64,000 bases of DNA from Streptomyces sp. NRRL F-6492 (GCF_001280125.1 NZ_LGEG01000091.1:26012-90011), one strand, 5' to 3'; counted from the stretch's first letter, positions 49,282 through 58,613 are shown. Translations and numbers: made by a program. The notes: a model not told the origin generated them from the letters alone.

Positions 49282-50520
49282 ATGCCCCGTTCCCGCACCC
49301 CTCAACGCGCCCGCTACCGCTCCCTCTTCCGCACCCCCGAATTCACCCCGCTCTTCCTCACCGGTTCCGTCCACACCGCCGCGCAGACGGTGGCGGGACT
49401 CGGGCTCGCCACCCTCGTCCTGCGCGCCACCGGCTCGCCGTTCCTCTCCGCCCTCGCGCTCTTCGGGCCCTCGCTCGCCCAGCTCCTCGGCGCGACCACG
49501 CTGCTCTCCGCCGCCGACCGGCTGCCGCCGCGCGCCGCGCTCTGCGGAACCGCCCTCTTCTTCGCCGTCGGCACGGCCGTCCTGGCGATCCCCGCCCTGC
49601 CCACCTGGGCGGTCTTCGCGGTCCTCCTCGCCGAGGGGCTCGTGGCCTCGCTGGGCGGCGGGGTGCGCCACGGCCTCCTGAACGAGATCCTTCCGCGCGA
49701 GCGGTACCTCCTCGGCCGCTCGGTGACGAACATGGCCACCGGCGTCTGCCAGATCGGCGGCTTCGCGGCCGGCGGGCTCCTCGTCGCCCTGCTCTCGCCG
49801 CGCGGCGCGGTCCTCGCCGGCGCCGGGCTCTACCTCGCCGCCGCCCTCCTGGCCCGCCTCGGCCTGGGGGCGCGCCCGCCGCGCGCCGGGGGACGGCCCT
49901 CGGTCGCCGAGACCCGGCGCACCAACGCCCGGCTCCTGTCCGTGCCCGCCCGCCGCCGCTGCTACCTCGCGCTCTGGGTGCCCAACGGACTGATCGTGGG
50001 CTGCGAGTCGCTGTTCGTGCCGTACGCCCCCGAGCGCGCCGGACTCCTCTTCGCCTGCGGCGCGTTCGGGATGCTGGTCGGGGACACCGCCGTCGGCCGC
50101 TTCGTACCGGCGCGGCTGCGCGGCCCGCTCCGCTTCCCGCTCCAGGCGCTGCTCGCGGCCCCGTTCCTCCTCTTCGCCCTCGACCCGGGGCTTCCGCTCG
50201 CGCTCGCCGCCGTGACCGTGTCGGCGGTGGGGTACGGGGCGAGCCTGCTGCACCAGGAGCGGCTGATGGCCCTGGTGCCGGAGGAGCTGGGCGGTCACGC
50301 CCTGGGCCTGCACTCCTCGGGGATGCTCGCGCTCCAGGGGGTGAGCGCGGCCCTGGCCGGCGCCCTGGCCCAGTACACCTCGCCGCGGACCGGGATGGTG
50401 CTCCTCGCCCTCGCCTCGCTCGCCGTGACGTTCCTCCTGGCGCGGGCCGACCGGCGGGAAACGAGGAAGAGCGCGGAACCAGGGACCGTAAACCTGGTTC
50501 CGCGCTCTCCGGTCTTGTGA
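49282..50520 (+). CDS. MFS transporter
   Basis: 412 residues, about 12 helices. The opening ARYRSLFRTPEFTPLFLTG is typical of Streptomyces MFS exporters paired with ArsR-like genes. Loop motif A is degenerate. Export of a drug or metabolite is inferred. The terminator hairpin at 50468-50508 lies inside the last 17 codons. Confidence 0.85.
   Translation: MPRSRTPQRARYRSLFRTPEFTPLFLTGSVHTAAQTVAGLGLATLVLRATGSPFLSALALFGPSLAQLLGATTLLSAADRLPPRAALCGTALFFAVGTAVLAIPALPTWAVFAVLLAEGLVASLGGGVRHGLLNEILPRERYLLGRSVTNMATGVCQIGGFAAGGLLVALLSPRGAVLAGAGLYLAAALLARLGLGARPPRAGGRPSVAETRRTNARLLSVPARRRCYLALWVPNGLIVGCESLFVPYAPERAGLLFACGAFGMLVGDTAVGRFVPARLRGPLRFPLQALLAAPFLLFALDPGLPLALAAVTVSAVGYGASLLHQERLMALVPEELGGHALGLHSSGMLALQGVSAALAGALAQYTSPRTGMVLLALASLAVTFLLARADRRETRKSAEPGTVNLVPRSPVL
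50468..50508. terminator. 16-bp perfect stem-loop inside the MFS gene end
   Basis: AGAGCGCGGAACCAGG and CCTGGTTCCGCGCTCT around a 9-base loop. The stop codon is only 10 bp further on, so the last codons and the terminator coincide. Confidence 0.75.
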
Positions 50521-50817
50521 CCGCCCGACGGCACGAGGCTGGCGCGACAGGACGTTCGCGCCGCCGGGCGGAGTCTCGGGATCCCCCTTCGCGGGGGAGG
50601 GCGTTGGGACCGCGGCGGTGCCGACGGGCGGAGTGGCCGTCCCTTCCTTCAGGTCAGGAAGGGGGACCCTCGCCCTTACCACCGCACTGGCTCGGCGCCG
50701 CCGCGGTCCTCACGCTGTCCGGTTCACCGGCCACCCCTCATTCGGGCCGGCGCTCCGGACCGCGTACGGCGCTGACCTCCCGTCAAGTGCCGTACGCAGT
50801 ATGGGTGTCGCCGTGGA
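50521..50817. other. 297-bp spacer with several stem-loops
   Basis: The region holds CCCCCTTCGCGGGGG, a hairpin with CCTTCCT/AGGAAGG arms (near 50639-50662) and further GC-rich inverted repeats. No convincing CDS was found, although one rightward frame is open. It may be the 3' region of katA, or a structured RNA. Confidence 0.35.
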
Positions 50818-52272
50818 TCAGTCGCGCAGGGCGGCGACCGCCTCGGCCACGCGCCTGCCGTACTCCGGGTCGGCGGCGGCGAAGTGCGCGACGTTCTTCT
50901 CGATGACGTCCTCGCGGGACACCTGGGACAGGCCGCCGGCGATGTTGGCGACCAGACGGCCCTTCTCGTCCTCGGACATCAGGCGGTAGAGCTCGCCGGC
51001 CTGGAAGAAGTCGTCGTCCTTGACGTGCGCGGGCGCCTCGTGGGTGCCGGTCCAGCCGTGGATCGCGAGCGGCGCGGAGAGCGCGGCGTCGGTCTGGGCC
51101 GGGCCCTGGTACGAGTTGGGCTCGTAGTTCTTGTCGTGGCGCGAGCCGTTGCGGGTGGCCATGAGGCCGTCCCGGCCGTAGTTCCGCGCCGTGGTCGCCT
51201 TGGGGGCGTTCACCGGCAGCAGGGTGTGATTGACGCCGAGGCGGTAGCGGTGGGCGTCCGCGTAGGCGAAGAGGCGGCCCTGGAGCATCTTGTCCGGCGA
51301 GGGGCCGATGCCCGGGACGAAGTTGTTCGGGGAGAACGCGGCCTGCTCGACCTCGGCGAAGACGTTGTCCGGGTTGCGGTCGAGGACCAGGCGGCCCACC
51401 CGCTGGAGCGGGTAGTCGGCGTGCGGCCACACCTTGGTGAGGTCGAACGGGTTGAAGCGGTAGTCCGCGGCCTCGGCGGCCGGCATGACCTGGACGTACA
51501 GGGTCCAGGAGGGGTTGACCCCGCGCTCGATCGCCTGGAGCAGGTCGGTCTGGTGCGAGTTGGCGTCCTTGCCGACCAGCTCGGCGGCCTGCTCGGCGGA
51601 GAGGCTGCGGACGCCCTGGTTCGTCTTGAAGTGGTACTTGACGAAGAAGGCCTCGCCCGCCTCGTTGGTCCACTGGTAGGTGTGCGAGCCGAAGCCGTGC
51701 ATGTGCCGGTACGAGGCCGGGATGCCGCGGTCGCCGAAGAGCCAGGTGATCTGGTGGGTGGACTCGGGGGAGTGCGCCCAGAAGTCCCAGACGTTGTCCG
51801 GCTCCTGCTTGCCCGTGAAGGGGTCGCGCTTCTGCGAGTGGATGAAGTCGGGGAACTTGATCGGGTCCTTGATGAAGAACACCGGGGTGTTGTTGCCGAC
51901 GAGGTCGTAGTTGCCCTCTTCGGTGTAGAACTTCAGCGCGAAGCCGCGGGGGTCGCGGACCGCGTCCGCGCCGCCGAGCGAGTCGGCCACGGTGGAGAAG
52001 CGGATGAAGGTCTCGGTCCGCCTGCCGACCTCGGAGAGGAAGTCGGCCTTCGTGAAGCCGGTGACGTCGTCGGTGACCTCGAAGTACCCGTACGCGCCGG
52101 AACCGCGGGCGTGCACCACGCGCTCCGGGATCCGCTCACGGTTGAAGCGCGCGAGCTTCTCCAGCAGGTGCTGGTCCTGGAGGAGGAGGGGGCCACCGAC
52201 GCCGGCGGTGGCGGAGTTCTGGTTGTCGGCGACGGGGGCGCCGGACTCGGTCGTAAGCACGCGCTGCGACAT
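50818..52272 (-). CDS. katA: Catalase (monofunctional, haem)
   Basis: 484 residues. Active site [16 protein letters not shown] (catalytic His), the NADPH/haem region [18 protein letters not shown] and the proximal tyrosine motif [18 protein letters not shown]. Small-subunit clade 3 type by length. It breaks down H2O2. Its promoter shares a 22-bp element with uraD, so it probably deals with peroxide made by urate oxidase (inference). Confidence 0.96.
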   Translation of the reverse strand: MSQRVLTTESGAPVADNQNSATAGVGGPLLLQDQHLLEKLARFNRERIPERVVHARGSGAYGYFEVTDDVTGFTKADFLSEVGRRTETFIRFSTVADSLGGADAVRDPRGFALKFYTEEGNYDLVGNNTPVFFIKDPIKFPDFIHSQKRDPFTGKQEPDNVWDFWAHSPESTHQITWLFGDRGIPASYRHMHGFGSHTYQWTNEAGEAFFVKYHFKTNQGVRSLSAEQAAELVGKDANSHQTDLLQAIERGVNPSWTLYVQVMPAAEAADYRFNPFDLTKVWPHADYPLQRVGRLVLDRNPDNVFAEVEQAAFSPNNFVPGIGPSPDKMLQGRLFAYADAHRYRLGVNHTLLPVNAPKATTARNYGRDGLMATRNGSRHDKNYEPNSYQGPAQTDAALSAPLAIHGWTGTHEAPAHVKDDDFFQAGELYRLMSEDEKGRLVANIAGGLSQVSREDVIEKNVAHFAAADPEYGRRVAEAVAALRD

Positions 52273-52337
52273 CGTGACCTTCCGTACGGGAGCTGCACTG
52301 TGTGACGGTGCCAGGAGCGTAGGTACGCCCTCCGAAA

Positions 52338-52359
52338 AACGTCAACAGTTTGTTGAAAA
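52338..52359 (-). promoter_or_regulatory. katA promoter element shared with uraD
   Basis: This 22-bp stretch is identical (on the leftward strand) to 55094-55115. It contains the palindrome TCAACA-AAC-TGTTGA overlapping the -35 TTGACG (52345-52340). After 18 bp a TACGCT -10 follows (52321-52316). Confidence 0.65.
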
Positions 52360-52371
52360 TGAAGTGTGGTG

Positions 52372-52433
52372 TTCCGGTCGGCGGCGGCGCCTGGGCGCGA
52401 CAGGACAGTTGTCAGCGCCGCCGCCGACCGGAA
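52372..52433. terminator. 19-bp perfect stem-loop after glxR
   Basis: Arms 52372-52390 and 52415-52433 are fully complementary, with a 24-base loop. It lies between the katA promoter and the end of glxR and should end the hyi-glxR transcript. Confidence 0.75.
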
Positions 52434-52463
52434 ATCGGGGGCCCCGGGGAAGCGGGGACGGGG

Positions 52464-53354
52464 TCAGACCTGCTGGCCGGAGAGGCGCTCGACGGCGCGC
52501 AGCAGGGCCGAGTGGTCCAGGCCGCCGTCACCCTGCGCGCGCAGGGAGGCGACGAGCTGGGCGACGACCGCGCCGACCGGAAGGGCGGCACCGACGTTGC
52601 GGGCGGCGTCGGTGACGATGCCCATGTCCTTGTGGTGCAGGTCGATCCGGAAGCCCGGCTTGAAGTCCCGGTTCAGGAAGTTGTCCTTCTTGCGGGTCAG
52701 CACGGTCGAGCCGGCCAGACCGCCGTTGAGGACGTCGAGGGCCGCGGCGAGGTCCACGCCGGACTTCTCCAGGAAGACGACGGCCTCGGCGCAGGCCTGG
52801 ATGTTGACCGCCACGATGAGCTGGTTGGCGGCCTTCACCGTCTGGCCGGAGCCGTGCGGGCCGCACAGCACGATCGTCTTGCCGAGGGCCTCCAGGATCG
52901 GCAGGGCCTCGTCGAAGTCGGCCCGCTCGCCGCCGACCATGATCGAGAGCACGGCCTCGATGGCGCCGGCCTCGCCGCCGGAGACCGGGGCGTCGATGAC
53001 GCGTATCCCCTTCTCGGCGGCGTTCTTGGCGAGGTCGACCGAGGTCTGCGGGGTGATCGACGACATGTCGACGATCAGCGCGCCCCGCCGGGCGTTCTCC
53101 AGGATGCCCTCGGGGCCGTAGGAGATCGCCTCGACCTGCGGGGAGGCGGGCACCATCGTGATGATGACGTCGGCGTCCTCGACGGCCTCGGCGATCGAGC
53201 CCGCGACGGTGCCGCCGGCCTGGGCCAGACGGTCCAGCTTGTCCTGCTCCAGGGTGAAGCCGGTGACCGGGTAGCCGGCCTTGAGGAGGTTCTCGGACAT
53301 GGGGGAGCCCATGATGCCGAGGCCGATCCACGCGATCTTGGGGAGGGTGCTCAT
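52464..53354 (-). CDS. glxR: Tartronate semialdehyde (2-hydroxy-3-oxopropionate) reductase
   Basis: 296 residues. IAWIGLGIMGSPMSENLLKAG at the N-terminus (NAD site), APVSGGEAGA, and GSGQTVKAANQLIVA with the catalytic lysine. Reduces tartronate semialdehyde to glycerate. Lies 47 bp downstream of hyi on the same strand. Confidence 0.95.
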   Translation of the reverse strand: MSTLPKIAWIGLGIMGSPMSENLLKAGYPVTGFTLEQDKLDRLAQAGGTVAGSIAEAVEDADVIITMVPASPQVEAISYGPEGILENARRGALIVDMSSITPQTSVDLAKNAAEKGIRVIDAPVSGGEAGAIEAVLSIMVGGERADFDEALPILEALGKTIVLCGPHGSGQTVKAANQLIVAVNIQACAEAVVFLEKSGVDLAAALDVLNGGLAGSTVLTRKKDNFLNRDFKPGFRIDLHHKDMGIVTDAARNVGAALPVGAVVAQLVASLRAQGDGGLDHSALLRAVERLSGQQV

Positions 53355-53401
53355 GAGGGTGCCTCTCGGGAAACTCTGGTGGTACGGGGAGGGGGCGCTC
53401 G

Positions 53402-54253
53402 TCAGCGGGCCGCGCGGGCCTCGGCCGGGAGCCACTCGAAGGACGCGGCGGCGTCGGCGGCCTTGTACTCCAGGCCGACCCAGCCGTCGTAACCGGCCTT
53501 CCTCAGCTCGTCGAGGAGCTGCTCCAGGGGCAGGTCGCCGGTGCCCGGCGCGCCGCGGCCCGGGTTGTCCGCGATCTGCACGTGGCCGGTCTTGTCCGCG
53601 TACCGCGCGATGACCGCGCTCACGTCCTCGCCGTTCATCGACAGGTGGTAGACGTCGAGCAGGAACTTGGCGTTGCCGAGTCCGGTGGCCGCGTTGACCT
53701 TGTCGACGACCTCGATCGCGGAGGGGGCGCTCACCAGCGGGTAGAGCGGCGACTCCGGCTTGTTGAGGGTCTCGACCAGGAGGATCGCGCCGACGCGGTC
53801 GGCGGCCCGGGCGGCCAGGACCAGGTTCTCCAGGGCGAGGGTGTCCTGGATCTGCGGGTCCACGCCCTCGACGCGGTTGCCGTAGAGCGCGTTGAGCGCC
53901 CTGCAGCCGACCGAGGCGGCGAAGTCGGCGGCCACGTCGATGTTGGCGCGGAAGCGGTCCGACTCCTCACCCGGTACGGAGAGGGCCCCGCGGTCCGGGC
54001 CGGGGAGCCGTCCGGCGTAGAAGTTCAGTCCCACCAGCTGGGTGCCGGCGTCCTCGAGGGCCTTCTTGAGGGCGTCGAGCTCGCTCTGCTCGGGGGTGGC
54101 GGTGTCGATCCAGGGCCACCACAGCTCGACCGCGGTGAAGCCCGCCGCGGCGGCGGCCGCGGGACGCTCCAGGAGCGGGAGTTCCGTGAAGAGGATCGAC
54201 AGGTTCACATCGAAGCGCTGGTCCGTGACGGCGTCTTTTGAGAAGCGGGTCAT
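53402..54253 (-). CDS. hyi: Hydroxypyruvate isomerase
   Basis: 283 residues. A TIM barrel of the Hyi/AP-endonuclease-2 superfamily with VNLSILFTELPLLERP, LVETLNKPESPLYPL, LLDVYHLSMNGEDV and HVQIADNPGRGAPGTG. Glutamate and His metal ligands are in these blocks. Interconverts hydroxypyruvate and tartronate semialdehyde. First gene of the hyi-glxR operon, with the two-box operator just upstream. Confidence 0.94.
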   Translation of the reverse strand: MTRFSKDAVTDQRFDVNLSILFTELPLLERPAAAAAAGFTAVELWWPWIDTATPEQSELDALKKALEDAGTQLVGLNFYAGRLPGPDRGALSVPGEESDRFRANIDVAADFAASVGCRALNALYGNRVEGVDPQIQDTLALENLVLAARAADRVGAILLVETLNKPESPLYPLVSAPSAIEVVDKVNAATGLGNAKFLLDVYHLSMNGEDVSAVIARYADKTGHVQIADNPGRGAPGTGDLPLEQLLDELRKAGYDGWVGLEYKAADAAASFEWLPAEARAAR

Positions 54254-54268
54254 GAGAGGTGGGCGCTC

Positions 54269-54305
54269 CTTCCGTATAGCGGAAGTAAGTTTCTGTCTGA
54301 CGGAA
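54269..54305. promoter_or_regulatory. Two-box operator ahead of hyi
   Basis: CTTCCG-TATAG-CGGAAG (54269-54285), gene-proximal, and TTCTGTCTGACGGAA (54291-54305), gene-distal and weaker. Centres are 21 bp apart, in the same arrangement as before gcl. Confidence 0.7.
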
Positions 54306-54392
54306 TGTTGCAAGCATGTCGCCGGGCTTGTCAAGGGGTCCCCGCAGGTCCGGGGCTCCCGCCGGGCCGGGGAGGGGCCGTAGCGTGGGGCC

Positions 54393-54647
54393 ATGGTGCG
54401 TTTGAGAGTGGAGTTCACGACCGAGCCGTTCGACCTCGACGAGGCGCCGGCGCACGCGGTCGTGGCCCGTGAGGTCATCCAGTCGGCCGACCTGGACGCG
54501 GTCGACGTCGGCCCCTTCGGCAACACGGCGGAGGGCGGCGCCGACGCGGTCCTCACCGCCGTCGACGCGCTGCTCCGCGAGTCGCTCGCGGCCGGCGCCA
54601 CCCGCGTCTCGCTCCAGGTCAACGTGATCGAGGGGGGCGAGAAGTGA
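54393..54647 (+). CDS. Small MTH1187/YqgV-like (thiamine-binding) protein
   Basis: 84 residues. VVAREVIQSADLD, NTAEGGADAVLTAVDALLRE and GATRVSLQVNVIEGG fit the ferredoxin-like MTH1187 family; some members bind thiamine derivatives. Function here is unclear. Overlaps the following HTH gene by 4 bp. Confidence 0.65.
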   Translation: MVRLRVEFTTEPFDLDEAPAHAVVAREVIQSADLDAVDVGPFGNTAEGGADAVLTAVDALLRESLAAGATRVSLQVNVIEGGEK

Positions 54648-55030
54648 ACGAACACCCCTTGATCGCCGCGGTGAAGCCCCTGGTGGACGCCATGGGTGCC
54701 GAGCTGCTGGGGCCCGAGCTGGCCGGGGCCGACGACGTCGTCCTGTCCTGGGAGGGGGAGGACGTGCTCGCCGTGCGCCTCCCGCAGCTGTCGGAGTCCC
54801 TGGACCACATCCTGGTCGCGATGGAGCGACGGCACGGGGCGCCCCTCGCGGAGCTCGACCGCAAGTCGAAGCAGGAGGTCGTCCGGCTCCTGGAGGCGCG
54901 CGGGGCCTTCTCCGTGCGCCACGGGGTGGAGACGGTGGCGGGCGCGCTCGGCGTCAGCCGCTTCACGGTGTACAACTACCTCAACCGCGAGACCGCCCTG
55001 AACAGGGAAAAGGCCGTCGAGGCCGACTAG
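54644..55030 (+). CDS. YheO/DauR-type HTH protein (HTH_22)
   Basis: 128 residues. A C-terminal HTH (KQEVVRLLEARGAFSVRHGVETVAGALGVSRFTVYNYLNRE, in outline) of the YheO/DauR class follows an N-terminal sensor of about 70 residues. It lies just before the purine-degrading operon and is the nearest candidate regulator of uraD/katA, though that is unproven. GTG overlaps the upstream stop. Confidence 0.75.
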   Translation: MNEHPLIAAVKPLVDAMGAELLGPELAGADDVVLSWEGEDVLAVRLPQLSESLDHILVAMERRHGAPLAELDRKSKQEVVRLLEARGAFSVRHGVETVAGALGVSRFTVYNYLNRETALNREKAVEAD

Positions 55031-55048
55031 TTGATCATGTGTGTCCAC

Positions 55049-55082
55049 AAGCCGTCGTCCGCATGTCGGGACGACGGCTTTT
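55049..55082 (+). terminator. Rho-independent terminator
   Basis: AAGCCGTCGTCC and GGACGACGGCTT pair around an 8-base loop and are followed by TTG. Separates the HTH gene from the uraD promoter. Confidence 0.85.
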
Positions 55083-55093
55083 GTGTCACCGAC

Positions 55094-55137
55094 TTTTCAA
55101 CAAACTGTTGACGTTGTGTTGCGGAGGGCGTTAGCTA
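55094..55137 (+). promoter_or_regulatory. uraD promoter with the katA-shared operator
   Basis: 55094-55115 is identical to the katA element. The -35 TTGACG (55108-55113), 18-bp spacer and -10 TAGCTA (55132-55137) are well placed for the uraD start at 55186. The palindrome TCAACA-AAC-TGTTGA overlaps the -35. Confidence 0.7.
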
Positions 55138-55185
55138 TCCGCAGCCCGTCCGACGCACAGCGAAAAACAGCCACGGAGGCTTCCC

Positions 55186-55701
55186 GTGACTTCAGGTACG
55201 ACACCGGGCCTGGCCCGGTTCAACACCTCGGCGGACAGCGAGGCCCTCGCCGCGCTCCACGAGGTGTGCTCCAGCTCGGCGTGGGGGAGCAGGATCCTCG
55301 CCCGGCGCCCGTACGCCACCGCCGAAGCCCTCTTCCTCGCCAGCGACGCCGCCATGGCCGAGCTGACCGCCGAGGACCTGGCCGAGGCGATGGCCGGGCA
55401 CCCGCCGATCGGTCGTCCGAAGGCCGGGGACCCGACCTCCTCCCGCGAGCAGAGCGGGATGGCCGGCGCCTCCGAGGAGCTCAAGGCCGAGATGCTCGAA
55501 CTCAACCTGGCCTACCAGGACAGGTTCGGGCACGTCTTCCTCATCTGCGCCACCGGCAGGACCGGCGAGCAGATGCGCGACGCGGTCCGCGAGCGGATCG
55601 GCAACTCGCCCGAGGCGGAGCGGGAGATCGTCCGCACCGAACTGGGCAAGATCAACCGCATCCGGCTGACCCGCCTCGCGGAGGATCCGCAGGCCCCGTA
55701 A
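55186..55701 (+). CDS. uraD: OHCU decarboxylase
   Basis: 171 residues from GTG 55186. The motifs GHPPIGRP and SSREQSGM (catalytic His/Glu region) and FGHVFLICATGRTGEQM are diagnostic. Converts 2-oxo-4-hydroxy-4-carboxy-5-ureidoimidazoline to S-allantoin. First gene of the urate-degrading operon. Confidence 0.95.
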   Translation: MTSGTTPGLARFNTSADSEALAALHEVCSSSAWGSRILARRPYATAEALFLASDAAMAELTAEDLAEAMAGHPPIGRPKAGDPTSSREQSGMAGASEELKAEMLELNLAYQDRFGHVFLICATGRTGEQMRDAVRERIGNSPEAEREIVRTELGKINRIRLTRLAEDPQAP

Positions 55702-55750
55702 GGGCCCGCGGATCCCGCAGAGGACTCGTAAGAGAGAAGAGAGCTCCGCA

Positions 55751-56155
55751 ATGAGCACCGACACCACGGCCTCGGTGTCCACGCACATCCTGGACACCAG
55801 CATCGGCCGCCCCGCCGGGGGCGTCGCCATCGCGCTCGCGGCCCGCGCCGGCTCCGACGCGGAGTGGACCGCGCTCGGCGGCTCCGCCACCGACGCGGAC
55901 GGGCGCTGCAAGGACCTGCCGGCCCTGCCGGAGGGAACCACCCACGTACGCCTCGACTTCGAGACCGAGGCGTACTTCTCGACCAAGCACAGTGCGAAGA
56001 AGCAAGCCGAGGCGCAGCAGGACGCCCCCCGCGTAAGGGACAGCGGTGCGTTCTTCCCGGAGGTGGCGATCACGTTCGCCGTCACCCCGGGCGAGCACTA
56101 CCACGTACCGCTGCTGCTCAACCCGTTCGGCTACTCCGTATACCGAGGGAGCTAG
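55751..56155 (+). CDS. uraH: 5-hydroxyisourate hydrolase (transthyretin-like)
   Basis: 134 residues. STHILDTSIGRPA near the start and the C-terminal YRGS are the HIUH signature. It hydrolyses 5-hydroxyisourate to OHCU. It lies 49 bp after uraD and 5 bp before the urate oxidase gene. Confidence 0.95.
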   Translation: MSTDTTASVSTHILDTSIGRPAGGVAIALAARAGSDAEWTALGGSATDADGRCKDLPALPEGTTHVRLDFETEAYFSTKHSAKKQAEAQQDAPRVRDSGAFFPEVAITFAVTPGEHYHVPLLLNPFGYSVYRGS

Positions 56156-56160
56156 CAGAC

Positions 56161-57084
56161 ATGCCCACGATTCTCGGCCAGAACCAGTACGGCAAAGCAG
56201 AGAACCGCGTCGTCAAGATCACGCGGGACGGCGCCACCCACCACATCAAGGACCTCAACGTCTCCGTCGCCCTCTCCGGCGACCTCAGCGACGTCCACCT
56301 CACCGGCTCCAACGCCCACTGCCTCCCCACCGACACGACGAAGAACACCGTCTTCGCGTTCGCCAAGGAGTACGGCATCGAGTCCGCCGAGCAGTTCGGC
56401 ATCCACCTCGCCCGCCACTTCGTGACGAGCCAGGAGCCGATCCAGCGCGCCCGGATCCGGATCGAGGAGTACTCCTGGGAGCGCATCGCCTCCTCCGACG
56501 CCAACTCCAAGTTCATCGGCGCCGACGAGGTCAACCACTCCTTCGCCCGCAAGGGCCAGGAGACCCGGGTCACCCAGATCACCTACGACGGCGAGAAGTG
56601 GGAGGTCATCTCCGGCCTCAAGGACCTCGTCGTCATGAACTCCACCAACTCGGAGTTCTGGGGCTACATCAAGGACCAGTACACGACCCTCCAGGAGGCG
56701 TACGACCGCATCCTGGCCACCCAGGTGTCCGGCCGGTGGCGGTTCAACTGGACCGACGACGACCAGCGGATGCCCAATTGGGAGCGGTCCTACGAGCAGA
56801 CCAGGAAGCACATGCTCGAAGCCTTCGCGGAGACCTACTCGTACTCCCTCCAGCAGACGCTCTACCAGATGGCCACCCGGATCATCAACCACCGCTCGGA
56901 GATCGACGAGGTCCGCTTCTCGCTCCCGAACAAGCACCACTTCCTGGTCGACCTCGAACCCTTCGGCCTGAAGAACGACAACGAGGTCTACTACGCCGCC
57001 GACCGCATGTACGGCCTCATCGAGGCCACCGTCCTGCGCGACGGAGCCACGGCGCAGATCCCGGTCGACATGACCAACCTCTAA
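56161..57084 (+). CDS. uox: Urate oxidase
   Basis: 307 residues. GQNQYGKAENRVVKI at the N-terminus; NTVFAFAKEYG, the GADEVNHSFARKGQ region, and NKHHFLVDLEPFGL carry the substrate and oxygen contacts. Cofactor-free enzyme producing 5-hydroxyisourate and H2O2. Final gene of the uraD-uraH-uox set, followed by a terminator. Confidence 0.96.
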   Translation: MPTILGQNQYGKAENRVVKITRDGATHHIKDLNVSVALSGDLSDVHLTGSNAHCLPTDTTKNTVFAFAKEYGIESAEQFGIHLARHFVTSQEPIQRARIRIEEYSWERIASSDANSKFIGADEVNHSFARKGQETRVTQITYDGEKWEVISGLKDLVVMNSTNSEFWGYIKDQYTTLQEAYDRILATQVSGRWRFNWTDDDQRMPNWERSYEQTRKHMLEAFAETYSYSLQQTLYQMATRIINHRSEIDEVRFSLPNKHHFLVDLEPFGLKNDNEVYYAADRMYGLIEATVLRDGATAQIPVDMTNL

Positions 57085-57100
57085 GCGGCACCTGAGTGAC

Positions 57101-57134
57101 CGGCCCCCGCCCGCCCGCAGTCGGGCGGGGGCCG
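57101..57134. terminator. 13-bp perfect stem-loop after urate oxidase
   Basis: CGGCCCCCGCCCG and CGGGCGGGGGCCG around an 8-base loop. Confidence 0.75.
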
Positions 57135-57158
57135 CACCGGACCGGAGGGAACCTTCCC

Positions 57159-58565
57159 ATGGCACAGCCTGCAAAGGGGCCGGCAACCGCCGAAGGCCCG
57201 TGTTCCACCCCGTCGTCCTCCCCGGTCCCCTGCCACCCGGTGGACGAGAAGCTCCCCGCCTCGCGGCTCGTCCCCGCGGCGCTCCAGCACATCGCCGCCA
57301 TGTACGCCGGCGTCGTTACCCCTCCGCTCATCATCGGCCAGGCCGTCGGCCTGGACGCGGCCGGCATGACCCGGCTGATCGCGGCGAGCCTGCTCATCGC
57401 CGGCTGCGCGACCGTCCTGCAGACCCTCGGCGCCGGACGCTTCGCCGGCAACCGGCTCCCGTTCGTCAACGCCGCCTCGTCCGCCGGCATCGCCCCGATG
57501 CTCGCCATCGCCGAGACCAGCGCCCCCGGACACCAACTGCCCGCCATCTACGGCGCGGTCATGGTCGCCGGAGTCTTCTGCCTCGCCGTCGGCCCCTTCT
57601 TCGGCCGGCTCCTGCGCTTCTTCCCGCCGCTCGTCACCGGCGTCGTCATCACCCTCATCGGCGTCACCCTGATGCCCGTGCCCGTCGCCTGGGCCCAGGG
57701 CGGCGACCGGACCGTCGCCGACTTCGGCGCCATGAAGCACCTGGCCCTCGCCGGCTTCACCCTCGTCGTCATCCTGCTCTTCCAGCGCTTCGGCAGGGGC
57801 TTCGTCAAGCAGATCGCCCTGCTCCTCGGCCTCCTCATCGGCACCCTCGCCGCGATCCCCTTCGGGATGGCCGACTTCGGCGCCCTGCGCGAGGCGCCCG
57901 TCGCCGCCCTGCCCGCCCCCTTCGCCTTCGGCGCCCCCGAGTTCCAGCCCGCCGCGATCCTCTCCCTGTGCATCGTGATGCTGGTCCTGATGACGGAGTC
58001 CAGCGCCGGCATGCTCGCCCTCGGCGAGATCTGCGAGCGGCCCACCGACGGCCGGACCATCACCCGCGGCCTGCGCACCGACGGCGTCGCCACCCTCCTC
58101 GGCCCCGTCTTCGGCGGCTTCCCGACCTCGGCCTTCGCCCAGAACGTCGGCGTCGTCTCGCTGACCCGGGTCCGCTCCCGCTACGTGGTGGCCGCCGCCG
58201 GCTGCGCCCTGCTCGTCCTCGGCGCCTTCCCGGTCCTCGGCGCGGTCGTCTCCACGGTCCCGATGCCCGTCCTCGGCGGCGCCGGCATCGTCCTCTTCGG
58301 CTCGATCGCGGTCAGCGGCATCCGCACCCTCTCGGAAGCCGGACTCGACGACAGCTCCAACATCATCCTGGTGGCCGTCGCGCTCGGAGCGGGCATCATC
58401 CCGCTCGCCGCCCCCACCTTCTACGCCGGCTTCCCGGCCTGGGCGCAGACCGTGCTCGGCTCCGGCATCAGCGCGGGCGCGCTCGTCGCGGTCCTGCTCA
58501 ACCTGTTCTTCCACCATCTCGGCACCCGGAGCCGTCAGACGGCCCCGGCACTCAAATCCTCCTAG
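57159..58565 (+). CDS. Xanthine/uracil permease (NCS2)
   Basis: 468 residues, about 14 hydrophobic segments. LQHIAAMYAGVVTPPLIIG near the start, RLPFVNAASSAGIAPML and MLVLMTESSAGMLALGE contain the NCS2 signature residues. SAFAQNVGVVSLTRVRSR is the transport-site helix. Likely imports urate or xanthine (inference from context). Confidence 0.92.
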   Translation: MAQPAKGPATAEGPCSTPSSSPVPCHPVDEKLPASRLVPAALQHIAAMYAGVVTPPLIIGQAVGLDAAGMTRLIAASLLIAGCATVLQTLGAGRFAGNRLPFVNAASSAGIAPMLAIAETSAPGHQLPAIYGAVMVAGVFCLAVGPFFGRLLRFFPPLVTGVVITLIGVTLMPVPVAWAQGGDRTVADFGAMKHLALAGFTLVVILLFQRFGRGFVKQIALLLGLLIGTLAAIPFGMADFGALREAPVAALPAPFAFGAPEFQPAAILSLCIVMLVLMTESSAGMLALGEICERPTDGRTITRGLRTDGVATLLGPVFGGFPTSAFAQNVGVVSLTRVRSRYVVAAAGCALLVLGAFPVLGAVVSTVPMPVLGGAGIVLFGSIAVSGIRTLSEAGLDDSSNIILVAVALGAGIIPLAAPTFYAGFPAWAQTVLGSGISAGALVAVLLNLFFHHLGTRSRQTAPALKSS

Positions 58566-58613
58566 GGTCCTGCCGTGCCCACACCACCCCCGAGGAATGA
58601 AGGAAGCACCGCC

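Noticed and set aside
50618..50989. Rightward ORF in the katA downstream spacer
   Set aside because: Runs into the antisense of katA, has no ribosome site of note and no family pattern.
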